The translations under genes were made by a program, and so were the position numbers. From contig DAJPGJ010000001.1 in the NCBI GenBank assembly GCA_025992705.1, positions 1,302,001 to 1,366,000 of the forward strand: DNA of 64,000 nt. The letters run 5' to 3'. The DNA comes from Coriobacteriaceae bacterium. Its GTDB lineage: Bacteria > Actinomycetota > Coriobacteriia > Coriobacteriales > QAMH01. The stretch's first letter is position 1; every line of letters begins with the position of its first letter. The notes beneath the pieces were generated by a model. It did not search any database, was not told where the DNA came from, and saw only the letters and a list, made by a program, of their open reading frames with translations. Shown here one piece after another: positions 1 to 8,063 of this stretch.

Positions 1-3
1 GAT

Positions 4-216
4 ATGGAGCAGAATTCTAAGCCGGTGATCATGGGCGTCGAGGAGGTCATGCACGCCCTCGGCATCAGCAGGCCCTACGCCTACCGCATCATCAGGATGC
101 TGAACTCCGAGATGGAGCAGAGAGGCTACACCACCATCAAAGGGAAGGTGAGCCGAAAGTATTTCTACGAGCGCTTCCACTGCGGAGACGCCGCCCCCAG
201 ACAAGAGGCCCGCTGA
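4..216 (+). CDS. Excisionase-like small helix-turn-helix protein
   Basis: A 70-residue protein with a predicted helix-turn-helix of the MerR/excisionase kind (VMHALGISRPYAYRIIRML, residues about 15-34) and a basic C-terminal half (KGKVSRKYFYERF). It ends on the base where the integrase starts (TGATG), so the two are translationally coupled. Proteins of this size and position usually act as recombination directionality factors or regulators of the neighbouring integrase. The start lies three bases into the window, so an upstream start cannot be excluded. The role is inferred from context. Confidence 0.65.
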   Translation: MEQNSKPVIMGVEEVMHALGISRPYAYRIIRMLNSEMEQRGYTTIKGKVSRKYFYERFHCGDAAPRQEAR

Positions 217-1289
217 TGCCCGCCTACATGAACGGGAAGACGGGCTCCTGGTACGTCCAGTGCTACTACAGCGACATCGACGGCAACCGCAAGCACAAGG
301 TGAAACGGGGGTTCGCGACCAAGGGCGATGCCTTGGCGTGGGAGGCTGATTTCCTGGCCTCTGCCGACGGGTCCATGTCGATGCCCTTCGAGGCGTTCGT
401 GAAGAGGTACTCCGAAGACGTGAGGCCAAGGCTCAAGCTCAACACCTGGCTCACCAAGGAGCACATCATCCGCACGAAGATAGTGCCGTTCTTCGGGCCG
501 AAGAGGATGTGCGACATCACCCCCAAAGACGTGGTTGACTGGCAGAACAGGATGGTGGGCTCGTACGACGACGAGGGGAAGCCGTACAGCGGCACCTACC
601 TGAGAACCATAAACAACCAGCTGAGCGCCATCTTCAACCACGCGGTCAAGTACTACGGCCTGGGAAAGAGCCCCGCCACCCCGACAATCAAGATCGGCGA
701 GCGGAAAGGCGCAGAGATGAGGTTCTGGACGAAGGAGCAGTACCTCGCGTTCAGCGAGGAGGTGATGGACAAGCCAGCCAGCTTCTACGCGTTCGAGATC
801 CTGTACTGGTGCGGCTTGAGGGTCGGCGAGCTCCTCGCCCTCGAACCGAACGACATCGACCTTGGAAAGTGCCTCATCCACGTCACCAAGAGCTACCAGC
901 GGATTCGGAGGGGGGACGTCATCACCTCCCCCAAGACGCCCAAATCGAAGAGGGATGTGGTCATGCCGGAGTTCCTCGCGGACGAGCTCGCCGATTTCCT
1001 CGGATCCATCCCTGAGGAGCGGCGCGCCTGCCGCATCTTCTGCTTCACCAAAAGCTACCTGCACCACGAGATGAAGCGCGGCTGCGCCGCATGCGGGCTC
1101 GAGCCCATCCGGATCCACGACCTTCGCCACAGCCACGTCTCGCTCCTCATAGAGATGGGGTTCAGCGCGATCGCCATAGCGGACCGGCTGGGGCACGAGA
1201 CCTACGAGATGACGCTTCGCTACGCCCACCTCTTCCCCAGCAAGCAGTCGGACATGGCAGCGGCGCTCGACCAGGGAAGGAGGCCCTGA
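216..1289 (+). CDS. Tyrosine recombinase (ICE integrase)
   Basis: A 357-residue phage-type integrase that would integrate and excise the element by site-specific recombination through a Tyr-DNA intermediate. An N-terminal arm-binding segment (1-55) precedes a SAM-like core-binding domain (about 56-150). The C-terminal catalytic domain shows R202 (CGLRVGELLAL), H301-D-L-R304-H305, H327 (RLGHETYEMT) and the nucleophile Y336 (LRYAHLF). All catalytic positions are present and the length is normal for the family. It overlaps its neighbours on both sides by one base. The attachment sites could not be identified in the window. Confidence 0.93.
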   Translation: MPAYMNGKTGSWYVQCYYSDIDGNRKHKVKRGFATKGDALAWEADFLASADGSMSMPFEAFVKRYSEDVRPRLKLNTWLTKEHIIRTKIVPFFGPKRMCDITPKDVVDWQNRMVGSYDDEGKPYSGTYLRTINNQLSAIFNHAVKYYGLGKSPATPTIKIGERKGAEMRFWTKEQYLAFSEEVMDKPASFYAFEILYWCGLRVGELLALEPNDIDLGKCLIHVTKSYQRIRRGDVITSPKTPKSKRDVVMPEFLADELADFLGSIPEERRACRIFCFTKSYLHHEMKRGCAACGLEPIRIHDLRHSHVSLLIEMGFSAIAIADRLGHETYEMTLRYAHLFPSKQSDMAAALDQGRRP

Positions 1290-1675
1290 TGTCCAGGCCG
1301 ATCGTCGACTACAAAGGGCGCCGGCGCACCAAGACGATAGCGTTCCGGGTCTCGCCGGAGGAGGACGAGGTGATAAACGCCCTCGTCGCGGCAAGCGGCA
1401 TGACCAAGCAGGACTACATAACCTCCAGGCTCGAGTGCCGCGACATAAACGTCAGCCCGAACGTGAGGGTCTATAGGATGCTGCGCGACCAGATGAAATC
1501 CGTCTACGTCGAGCTCAGGAGGCTCAGGAGCGCCGACGGCATCGACGAGCGCCTCATCGAGCTCATGCAGGTGCTGACGCGCGTGTTCGTCGACCTCGGC
1601 GCCGACGAGCTCGGGGCGGTCGGGGACGACGTGGCGCAGCAGGACGCGGCGGTTCTCAGGATGGCGAGGGGCTAG
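1289..1675 (+). CDS. Ribbon-helix-helix relaxosome/plasmid-mobilisation-type protein
   Basis: A 128-residue protein whose first third (RTKTIAFRVSPEEDEVINAL, residues 12-31, then SGMTKQDYITSRL) matches the ribbon-helix-helix pattern of MobC-like relaxosome accessory proteins. The rest is charged and helical. The ATG at 1289 overlaps the integrase stop (TGATG); a longer in-frame extension upstream is only a shadow of the integrase. A candidate oriT lies about 180 bp downstream, so this may be the DNA-binding partner for it. A second protein of this general type is encoded next to the relaxase at 4522. Confidence 0.65.
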   Translation: MSRPIVDYKGRRRTKTIAFRVSPEEDEVINALVAASGMTKQDYITSRLECRDINVSPNVRVYRMLRDQMKSVYVELRRLRSADGIDERLIELMQVLTRVFVDLGADELGAVGDDVAQQDAAVLRMARG

Positions 1676-1855
1676 CTCCGCCGGGCGGCCCGGCAAGGGC
1701 TTCCCCCGAGCAGCCGACCCTCAGACAGCCTCCTGGGGGCATTCGCGGCACGGCGGGCTCCGTTCGATCGGATCGCCTTGCCTCCTCCTTGGGCATCAAA
1801 GGCTCGCACAGCCGCCCGATGCGCCCCGCAAGGGTCGCGATGCTTTTCCGATTTC

Positions 1856-1902
1856 TTTTGCCGCCCGAGAGAAAAGGCGAAAGCGGCAAAACAAAGCGCC
1901 CT
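1856..1902 (+). other. Candidate oriT: inverted repeat plus nic-like site
   Basis: The 365-bp gap 1676-2040 has no convincing gene. It contains a perfect 9-bp inverted repeat, TTTTGCCGC (1856-1864) and GCGGCAAAA (1883-1891), followed at once by CAAAGCGCCCTCCGGG. The GCGCCCT core resembles the nic region of pSK41/RSF1010-type origins (TAAGTGCGCCCT), and an inverted repeat ending a few bases before nic is the usual layout. By analogy the nick would fall between 1898 and 1899. The location beside mobilisation genes fits. High GC makes chance matches possible. Confidence 0.42.
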
Positions 1903-2040
1903 CCGGGCTTCGGAAAACCAACGGCCCGATGGGGCGAGGAACGCGCCTTCGCTTCCTCCCTTGCGGGGCGCGGCAGGCGGTGCGGCCCCGATGCCACAAG
2001 GCGGGGCAAGGGGCTCCGCCCCAACCGAACGGAGGTCACC

Positions 2041-2412
2041 ATGAACACCAATCCCACTCTCCAGGACAGGGCGGTCGAGGCGGCGGCCCGCTTCCTCGAG
2101 GTCCGCGGCTACGAGACGCTCGCGACCGGGTGGAAGTCGCCCGAGACGAGAGGAACCATCGACCTGGTCGCACGCGACCCCGAGTCCGACGACCTCGTGT
2201 TCGTCGACGTCTCCGCGCGCCCGAACTCCGGCGCCGGCTTCGGCGACGGGAGGAACGATCGCGAGACGATGGAGCTGCTCGCGGTCTCCTGGCTCGTCGA
2301 GAACGACTTCGCCGAATCGGTCGGCGTGAGGTTCGACAAGATCAGCATGATTGTCGTCGGAGAGGACCGCGCGCTGCTCAGGCACCACATCAACGCCTTC
2401 GGCGAGGCCTAG
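2041..2412 (+). CDS. YraN/UPF0102-like nuclease-fold protein
   Basis: A 123-residue protein with the layout of the YraN family: an N-terminal helix (DRAVEAAARFLEVRGYETLATGWK), then G-T-I-D-L-V-A-R (residues about 38-45) and V-F-V-D-V (about 53-57). These match the GEIDLIA...VFVEVK core of this PD-(D/E)XK-like fold, although the usual final Glu/Lys is replaced (VDVSAR). The ATG at 2041 follows GGAGG with a proper gap. Chromosomal YraN has an unclear role in DNA processing; a copy on an ICE may act on transferred DNA, which is an inference. Confidence 0.6.
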   Translation: MNTNPTLQDRAVEAAARFLEVRGYETLATGWKSPETRGTIDLVARDPESDDLVFVDVSARPNSGAGFGDGRNDRETMELLAVSWLVENDFAESVGVRFDKISMIVVGEDRALLRHHINAFGEA

Positions 2413-2433
2413 GACCTCCGGCCCGCCTGGGCA

Positions 2434-2460
2434 GGCCCCCTCCGGACGGAGGGGGCCGTT
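2434..2460 (+). terminator. Rho-independent-type terminator after the YraN-like gene
   Basis: A perfect 10-bp GC stem (GGCCCCCTCC / GGAGGGGGCC, 2434-2443 and 2448-2457) with a 4-base loop, followed by GTTT. The T tract is short, but the stem is very stable and it separates this gene from the parAB promoter. Confidence 0.65.
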
Positions 2461-2473
2461 TGCAGGCGGCTCG

Positions 2474-2504
2474 CCCCATGGCGAACCGCCACCCCATGGC
2501 GAAC
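2474..2504 (+). repeat. Two direct 13-bp repeats upstream of parA
   Basis: CCCCATGGCGAAC occurs at 2474-2486 and again at 2492-2504, 18 bp apart. The pair lies just upstream of the parA promoter, where partition systems often keep centromere (parS) or operator repeats. A partition-site function is inferred from position only. Confidence 0.45.
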
Positions 2505-2512
2505 GGTCAGTA

Positions 2513-2540
2513 TTAACAGAACGTTTCCGTTCTGTATACT
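2513..2540 (+). promoter_or_regulatory. parAB promoter with palindromic operator in the spacer
   Basis: TTAACA (2513-2518) and TATACT (2535-2540) are separated by 16 bp. The spacer holds a perfect inverted repeat CAGAACG-TTTC-CGTTCTG (2517-2534). A repressor bound there would block RNA polymerase, which suggests autoregulation of parAB by one of its products or by an ICE regulator. Confidence 0.6.
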
Positions 2541-2583
2541 CGGGGTAAACGCCATCGACGATCGCAGAGAGGACGGAGGAAGC

Positions 2584-3345
2584 ATGAGGACGCTCGCGAT
2601 ATCGAACTACAAGGGCGGGGTCGGAAAGACCACCACTGCAGTCAACCTCGCCACCATCTACGCCAGGCGGGGCCTGAGGACGCTCCTGATAGACCTGGAC
2701 CCGCAGGCGTCGGCCACGGACTTCTTCGGGCTCTACGACCGCGCCGCGGCCGAGCGTCGGGGAGCCGTCGAGCTCCTCTACGGGAACGCGCCCGTCGGCG
2801 ACGTTGCCTTCGAAACCGAGGCCGATGGGCTCTCCGTCGTGCCCTCGACCATAGAACTCGTCGACCAGAACGAGCTGCTCCTGCGCGAGCAGCGCCTTCG
2901 CTTCGCGCTCGACGACTGCGCGGGCGACTACGACGTCTGCATCGTGGACTGCAGCCCCACGATGAAGCGCCTCGCCTTCAACGCCTACCTAGCCGCTGCG
3001 GGCGACGGCATGGTGATCGTGCCGGTGAAGCTCGACTCCACCGTCATGCGCGGCACCGCCCTCACGGTCAGCGCCATCGAGTCCATCTCCGACGCGCTGC
3101 GCGTGCCCACGCCCGCATGGCGCATCCTGCGCACGTGCGTGCCCGGGCTCATGACCAACGCGGAGGCCACCGGGGCCGACGTGCTCGACGCGTACTTCCC
3201 CGACAACCAGTTCGCCACCGTCATCCACGCGAGCTCGAAGGTCTGCGAGGGAAGCTGGCAGTGGCAGCCCGTCGCGGCCTTCAAGCCGAACAGCCGGCCC
3301 GCCAAGGACTACGAGGCGCTCGCCGAGGAGGTGCTCCATGGCTAA
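2584..3345 (+). CDS. parA: ParA-family partition ATPase
   Basis: A 253-residue ParA/Soj-type ATPase. The deviant Walker A motif YKGGVGKTTTAVNLA is at residues 9-23, the A-prime segment LIDLDPQAS at about 37-45, and a Walker B-type segment CIVDCSPTMKR at about 119-129. Partition ATPases use ATP-dependent, nonspecific DNA binding to position plasmids; on an ICE they would stabilise the excised circle. The gene overlaps parB by 8 bp, indicating an operon. RBS GGAGGA precedes the ATG. Confidence 0.93.
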   Translation: MRTLAISNYKGGVGKTTTAVNLATIYARRGLRTLLIDLDPQASATDFFGLYDRAAAERRGAVELLYGNAPVGDVAFETEADGLSVVPSTIELVDQNELLLREQRLRFALDDCAGDYDVCIVDCSPTMKRLAFNAYLAAAGDGMVIVPVKLDSTVMRGTALTVSAIESISDALRVPTPAWRILRTCVPGLMTNAEATGADVLDAYFPDNQFATVIHASSKVCEGSWQWQPVAAFKPNSRPAKDYEALAEEVLHG

Positions 3346-4267
3346 ACCCACGACATCGGGGTTCACCATCTCCGGGCTGCTCGACAGGAGCGCATCGACC
3401 CGCAACGACTACCCCGTCGAGAGGATCCCCATCGAAGAGATAGCCGATCACCCCGCCAACGCCGCCTACTCGATGGACGAGGCCGGCATCGCGCAGCTCG
3501 CGAAGAGCATCGAGGAGGAGGGGCTCACCGACCTGCCGCTCGTGCGCAAGCTCGACGACGGCGGCTGGCAGATGGTGAGCGGGCACCGCCGAAAGGCGGC
3601 CTACGCACTCCTCGCGAAAGAAGATGAGAAATACGCCCAGATCCCCTGCCGCGTCATCCGGGGCATCACCGACGAGCAGTCGGTCATGCTGCTGCACGCC
3701 GCCAACTACTTCGTGCGCAGCCTCACCGTGACCGAGCGCGCGGCGGCGAGCCGTGCGCTCGGCGTGGAGGTCGAGCGCATGCGCGCCGAGAACCCCGAGC
3801 TTTCCGGCGTGCGCACCGAGGACATCAAGGCGGCGATCATATCCGAGCAGACCGGACGCAAGGTATCGGGCAAGACCATCCAGCGCCAGGAGTCGCTCGC
3901 GCGCAAGATCGAGGAGAGGCTCACGCCCCAGTGGCGCGAGGCCGCGCTCGCGGACGCGCTCTCGGCGGACGCCGTGGGGATCCTCGCCGATCTGGATTCC
4001 GATGCGCAGGACCGGCTCCATGCGACATGGCGGGCGCAGCCCCTGGGCAAGAAGGAGACGACCGAGTTCCTCAAGAAGTCGACCGCCGAGCCCGCCGCCG
4101 AAGAAGACGTGAAGGGCCCCGCGCCCAAGCCCGCGGCGGCGCTCGCAAGCGCCCTTCGCGCGCTCAGGCGCTACGAGTCGAAGGCGGAAAACCCGCCGAG
4201 CGGGCTGGACAGGCAGGTGCTCGAGAAGATCTCGAGAACGGCCAGCAGGCTCCTTGGACGCATTTAG
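3338..4267 (+). CDS. parB: ParB-family partition protein
   Basis: A 309-residue ParB/Spo0J-like protein. The ParB/sulfiredoxin-like N-terminal domain includes VERIPIEEIADHPANAAY (residues about 27-44) and the box II-like MVSGHRRKAAY (about 79-89), which in this family binds and hydrolyses CTP. A helical DNA-binding middle region follows (SGKTIQRQESLARKIEERL). The start overlaps the end of parA. It should bind the partition site and may repress the parAB promoter, but the parS sequence is not proven here. Confidence 0.9.
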   Translation: MAKPTTSGFTISGLLDRSASTRNDYPVERIPIEEIADHPANAAYSMDEAGIAQLAKSIEEEGLTDLPLVRKLDDGGWQMVSGHRRKAAYALLAKEDEKYAQIPCRVIRGITDEQSVMLLHAANYFVRSLTVTERAAASRALGVEVERMRAENPELSGVRTEDIKAAIISEQTGRKVSGKTIQRQESLARKIEERLTPQWREAALADALSADAVGILADLDSDAQDRLHATWRAQPLGKKETTEFLKKSTAEPAAEEDVKGPAPKPAAALASALRALRRYESKAENPPSGLDRQVLEKISRTASRLLGRI

Positions 4268-4272
4268 TCCCA

Positions 4273-4298
4273 TGCAGGCGCCCGAAGGGGCTCCTGCA
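4273..4298 (+). terminator. Hairpin after parB
   Basis: TGCAGG (4273-4278) pairs with CCTGCA (4293-4298), and an inner GCCC/GGGC pairing extends the stem. CCGTTTCC follows. It lies 6 bp after the parB stop, so termination is plausible although the T tract is weak. Confidence 0.45.
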
Positions 4299-4316
4299 CC
4301 GTTTCCAGCAAGTAGC

Positions 4317-4338
4317 CTATCTCGTATACACGAGATAG
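4317..4338. promoter_or_regulatory. Perfect inverted repeat upstream of the mob genes
   Basis: CTATCTCGT-ATAC-ACGAGATAG, with 9-bp arms at 4317-4325 and 4330-4338. The 254-bp gap 4268-4521 is otherwise GC-rich and holds no gene I can support. The repeat may be an operator for the MobC-relaxase operon or a second relaxosome-binding site. Confidence 0.5.
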
Positions 4339-4521
4339 ATGGCGGCCTGGGCGCACGGCGCACCCCGCCCCGGAGCCCAGAGCCCGAAGCGGAGGCGACG
4401 CCGCCGGGCGCGCGAAGCTGCCGCAAGCTCCCCGGCCCGCGCCATGCGGGGGATGCCCCGCGCCCCTGGAAAGAGCGCCGCCCGAGCCTCCACCGCATCG
4501 GGGCGGCGGAGGATGCGAAGG

Positions 4522-4950
4522 ATGGAGAAGATGACGAAGGTCTTGAGATACGACAACGTGCTGACCGCCCGCGTGAGCGACGCGGACTTCCGCGCGGTCT
4601 GTGAGCGCGCCGACGAGGAGGGGCTCACCCGCTCCGAGTACCTGCGCTACGTCGCCCGCATGGTCGCGGACGATGCCGAGAACGCGAAGCGCGGAGGCGT
4701 GCTGCTCGACGGACTCTCAATGCGCAGGCTCTCCCGCGAGCTCGTCAGGTGGGGGCACCACTACAACCAGGGCGTGCACGCCCTCAACTCCATCAAGTTC
4801 GCGCTGGACCACGGAAGGGGCGACCTGGAGTGGGTGTCCAGCAAGCTCGACGAGTGCGCGCTTCTGCTCGCGCAGGTCGACGAGGGTCGCTGCGAGATGG
4901 CGGGCGAGCTTGCCTCGCTCGAAGGCCGTGCCATAGTGGGCGGAGACTAG
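4522..4950 (+). CDS. MobC-like relaxosome accessory protein
   Basis: The first 61 residues of the longest frame (start 4339) are an Arg/Ala-rich translation of intergenic DNA. The ATG at 4522 has GGAGG 9 bp upstream and gives a 142-residue protein. Residues 5-45 (VLRYDNVLTARVSDADFRAV and GLTRSEYLRYVAR) form a ribbon-helix-helix pattern. The middle (RELVRWGHHYNQGVHALNSIKF) matches the conserved RxGxNxNQ..xxxN segment of MobC/bacterial mobilisation proteins. It is followed after 1 bp by the relaxase, its expected partner at oriT. Confidence 0.8.
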   Translation: MEKMTKVLRYDNVLTARVSDADFRAVCERADEEGLTRSEYLRYVARMVADDAENAKRGGVLLDGLSMRRLSRELVRWGHHYNQGVHALNSIKFALDHGRGDLEWVSSKLDECALLLAQVDEGRCEMAGELASLEGRAIVGGD

Positions 4951-4951
4951 C

Positions 4952-6202
4952 ATGCCGCTGCTGAAGCCCATAGCCGGCCACACGGGATGCGCCGGCATAA
5001 AGCACTACCTCGAGAAGGGAGGGCGCGCCCTCGGGATCATGGTCATGAACTTCGCATGGCAGGAGGAGCGCGCCTTCGAGGACGTCTCGGCCGCCCCGGC
5101 CGGGTTCGACTGGGCGGACTCGATGGACGCGACGAGGCGCGCCTGCGGCAACGACACCCCGTATCGGGGCAAGCCGGCGAGGACCTTCAAGCATTTCGTC
5201 ATGTCGCCCGATCCTCAAGACGGCTTGACCGCAGACCAGGTGGCGGAGCTCGCGAGCGCCTGGGCGCTCAGGCACTTCGCCGACTTCGAGGCGGCGATTG
5301 TCCTGCACGACGACAACGAGCGCAGGATCCCCCACGCCCACATCGTCGTCAACAACACCAACCTCGCCACCGAACGCAGGCTGCAGACCCCCGACCCGCT
5401 GGAGCTCAACCGCAGCCTTCAGGATCTCGCAGAGGAACGCGGATATCGCTTCATGCGCAACGACACCGTGAGGGAGGAGGACGAGGGGCAGACGCGCAAG
5501 GCGACGCCCGCGACGCTGCAGAGCGTATACATGCGGCGCGCCGAGCGGGAGATCCAGAAAGAGGGTGGCTACTCGTGGGTCGCAGACATCCGCAACCGGG
5601 TCACGGTGGCCAAGGCGCTCGCCCGCAACGAGGACGAGTTCATGGCCGTGCTCGAGGCGCTCGAAGTGGATGTTTCGCAGAACTCGGAGAAGTCGTGGCG
5701 ACGTGACTGGATCTACTCGCTTTCAGACCACCCCACCTGGCGCATCGGAGGCGAGAAGCTGGGGCTCTCCTTCGGCCAGGAGGCGCTCAGGCGGCGCTTC
5801 GACAGGATCGCCGCCTGGCACCCAGCCCCGGCGGCATCCCGACGGATACTCTCCGAAGCCGAAAGCGCCATCGAGCTGAACGACCTGTCGGAGCTGGAAC
5901 GTCTCGCCGGCGCGATAGAGGCGTTCATGTCCGCGAACGCGCACAGCCTGGCAGACCTCGACAGGAGGATCGAAAGGCTCGAAGGCCGCGCCGACGGCGA
6001 TTCCGCCGAACGGGCGGAAGCGCTGCGCGAGGTGCGCGCATACGCGGCGGCGAACAGGCTCCTGCCCGAAACCGCGCAGACAAGGCGGCAAAGGCAGCCG
6101 CAGGGCGAGGAAGCGCCCGTCAGGCGCGGCGACGCGAAACCGCGTAGCCGCGAGACGCAGGCACAGCAGGAACGGCGGCGAGAAAGGAGGGAGCTCCGAT
6201 GA
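4952..6202 (+). CDS. Relaxase (MobA/VirD2-like)
   Basis: A 416-residue relaxase. The N-terminal domain carries a candidate nucleophile Tyr19 (GIKHYLEKG) and the metal-binding histidine motif (HDDNERRIPHAHIVVNN: H119, H128, H130), so it should nick oriT and lead the strand into the recipient. The C-terminal third is coiled-coil and highly charged, ending in Arg/Gln-rich sequence. It starts 1 bp after the MobC-like gene and overlaps the next gene by 4 bp, giving one mobilisation operon. All key residues appear intact. Confidence 0.9.
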   Translation: MPLLKPIAGHTGCAGIKHYLEKGGRALGIMVMNFAWQEERAFEDVSAAPAGFDWADSMDATRRACGNDTPYRGKPARTFKHFVMSPDPQDGLTADQVAELASAWALRHFADFEAAIVLHDDNERRIPHAHIVVNNTNLATERRLQTPDPLELNRSLQDLAEERGYRFMRNDTVREEDEGQTRKATPATLQSVYMRRAEREIQKEGGYSWVADIRNRVTVAKALARNEDEFMAVLEALEVDVSQNSEKSWRRDWIYSLSDHPTWRIGGEKLGLSFGQEALRRRFDRIAAWHPAPAASRRILSEAESAIELNDLSELERLAGAIEAFMSANAHSLADLDRRIERLEGRADGDSAERAEALREVRAYAAANRLLPETAQTRRQRQPQGEEAPVRRGDAKPRSRETQAQQERRRERRELR

Positions 6203-6771
6203 GGGTGGAGGTCGCCTACCGCGGGCGCATCGAGGCGTTCGACACCGACCGTTTCACCGAGGCGCAGCCGTTCTCGGGCAAGAGCATGCTCGCCGATCTC
6301 ACGCTCGACTACGCAGACGTCGAGAAGAAGGGCCTCTGGCTCACGGCGCACTGCTACGCCGCGAACGAGGCCTACCGGACAGACGGCGGAGAGGCCCCCG
6401 AGGCGAGGCGCGAGAAGGGCTGGAGGTTCCAGCTCGCCACCCCGAGAGAGGCCGCCGGAATCGAGAGCGTCACCCTGGACGGCTCGACGGTGCTCGCGAG
6501 GCTCTTCGGCGAGCTCGTGGACGTCGCCAGGGTAGATCGCGCTTGCGCCCTCTTCGTCGGGCCCGGAGGGTCGCTCGCCAGCCGCATCGTGAGGCTGAGC
6601 GGCTACCTGGCGAACGACGACGAGAGGCTGGCGGCAAGCCAGGCGCTCATGGCGGAGGCGGTCGGCGTCACTCCGCTTACACTCGAAAGGGCGGTCGAGG
6701 CCGAAGCGGCACAGGAGGTGCCAGCAGACGACATGGAAGACGATTGGATGGAAGGATTCGGAAATGATTAA
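6199..6771 (+). CDS. Uncharacterised ICE protein downstream of the relaxase
   Basis: A 190-residue soluble, acidic protein that I do not recognise. It begins MRVEVAYRGRIEAFDTDRF and ends in an acidic tail (DDMEDDWMEGFGND). There are no membrane segments and no clear motif. The ATG overlaps the relaxase stop (GATGAGG) by 4 bp, so it is made together with the relaxase and may modulate mobilisation. It also overlaps the tiny downstream frame at 6764. Confidence 0.7.
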   Translation: MRVEVAYRGRIEAFDTDRFTEAQPFSGKSMLADLTLDYADVEKKGLWLTAHCYAANEAYRTDGGEAPEARREKGWRFQLATPREAAGIESVTLDGSTVLARLFGELVDVARVDRACALFVGPGGSLASRIVRLSGYLANDDERLAASQALMAEAVGVTPLTLERAVEAEAAQEVPADDMEDDWMEGFGND

Positions 6772-6838
6772 AGCGGTGTTCAGGGGAATCGGGGCGTTCG
6801 TCCGCTGGATGTTCAAGGCGGTGTTCCGGTTCATGTAG
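6764..6838 (+). CDS. 24-residue cationic amphipathic peptide
   Basis: An ATG inside the end of the preceding gene (8-bp overlap) opens a 24-codon frame, MIKAVFRGIGAF then VRWMFKAVFRFM. It is made only of hydrophobic and basic residues plus glycine and contains an internal near-repeat, (I/F)KAVFR. Such composition is typical of membrane-active peptides and small holin- or toxin-like peptides. The overlapping start is consistent with coupled translation. There is no acidic residue at all. Function is unknown and chance is possible at this length. Confidence 0.4.
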   Translation: MIKAVFRGIGAFVRWMFKAVFRFM

Positions 6839-6961
6839 GCAAGGCGCACCTTCCAATCGCCGTTTCACGCGCAATTGCATGCGAAAAGAAGGATAATTGA
6901 GAAACGGCGCGCATTCCGTCCCTCGAGACCGATCCCTATCCAAGCACGAAAGATCGAAGCT

Positions 6962-7927
6962 ATGAACGAAATCGCAGAAGATAATAAAAGAAAGCCCAAG
7001 CTCACCGTCGAGGAGCAGATAGAGCACCTGAAGTCCAAGGGCGTGACCTTCGAGCTGTGCGACGAGGGAGAGGCCTCTCGCATCCTCTCCGAGCAGGACC
7101 ACTACTTCCGCCTCGCGGCGTACCGCGTGCTCTTTCCCAAACGGGTGGGCGGCAAGCACGACGGCGAGTATGCCGAGCTCGACTTCGGGCAACTGGTCGA
7201 CCTCGCGGGGATAGACCAGGAACTGCGCAGGTTCCTGCTGCCGCTCACACTCGACGTGGAGAACGCCGCCAAGACAAAACTCGTCGAGAAAATAACCGAC
7301 AATCGCAACGAGGACGGCTACTCCGTCCTCGCCGACTACCTCACGCACCTCAACCACGCCGAGCGCAACAGGCGCGAAGGCGAGATCTCGCGCTTGGAGA
7401 ACGACGCCTACCTCGGACCGCTCGTCGAGCGCTATCCGCTAGACGAGATGCCGGCATGGGTGTTCCTGGAGCTGTCGTCGTTCGGCGCGTTTGCCAGCTT
7501 CTACCTCTTCTGCGCAAACCGATGGGGCGATACGGAAATGAGAGATGACCATTACCTTCTCAGGCGAGCGAATTCGCTCAGGAACGCCGCTGCCCATTCG
7601 AGCGCCATCATCAACGGCTTGGGTATCTCCTCGGCCACGTCGACGAGATACCCCGCATCGGTCGCGAAAGCGCTCGGCGACGCAGGTGTCTCGAAGCGCC
7701 TGAGACGATCCAAGATGCGCAATCCGCGAGTGCTCCAGACGACGGTGCTCGCCTATGCCTGCAACCGTTTCGTCACCCGAGAAAGGCAGGCGAGAGCATA
7801 CGACGGATTCCTGGCATTTAGGCAACGTGCAGAGGAGAACTCGGATTGGTACAGGGGGAACACGACTATCATCTCGGCATACGACTTTCTGTCAAAGGTC
7901 TTCCAGGCATGGCTGAGCCAACGGTGA
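6962..7927 (+). CDS. Abi_2 (AbiD/AbiF-like) abortive-infection protein
   Basis: A 321-residue protein of the Abi_2 family. The N-terminal signature is KPKLTVEEQIEHLKSKGVTF followed by QDHYFRLAAYRVLF. A HEPN-type RNase motif lies at R207-N-x-x-A-H212 (SLRNAAAHSS). Proteins of this family block phage growth by killing or arresting the infected cell, and HEPN members usually cut RNA. I chose the ATG at 6962; an 87-bp upstream extension to 6875 is basic and unlike the family. It lies alone between the mob operon and the restriction transposon, forming a small defence cluster. Confidence 0.82.
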   Translation: MNEIAEDNKRKPKLTVEEQIEHLKSKGVTFELCDEGEASRILSEQDHYFRLAAYRVLFPKRVGGKHDGEYAELDFGQLVDLAGIDQELRRFLLPLTLDVENAAKTKLVEKITDNRNEDGYSVLADYLTHLNHAERNRREGEISRLENDAYLGPLVERYPLDEMPAWVFLELSSFGAFASFYLFCANRWGDTEMRDDHYLLRRANSLRNAAAHSSAIINGLGISSATSTRYPASVAKALGDAGVSKRLRRSKMRNPRVLQTTVLAYACNRFVTRERQARAYDGFLAFRQRAEENSDWYRGNTTIISAYDFLSKVFQAWLSQR

Positions 7928-7990
7928 TACTGGTAAATCCTATATGCTCGATTTGACAAACGGGCCGCAATCACGATAATTATAGCCAGA

Positions 7991-8047
7991 CAGAAACCTT
8001 CGGGTTTGCGGGGCGGGATCGCGAAAGCGTTTCTGCCCTATTTTTTT
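7991..8047 (+). terminator. Terminator of the Abi gene, T tract used as transposon target
   Basis: CAGAAAC (7991-7997) and GTTTCTG (8029-8035) form an outer stem, with an inner partly wobble-paired TTTGCG/CGCGAA stem. CCCTA and seven T residues follow. The T run is also the first part of the 8-bp duplication flanking the restriction transposon, so the element landed in the terminator tail. Confidence 0.55.
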
Positions 8048-8063
8048 GGGGTATGTAAATATA

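Noticed and set aside
165..1394. A 409-codon frame antisense to the integrase.
   Set aside because: The integrase frame has all catalytic residues; the antisense product is a GC-driven shadow.
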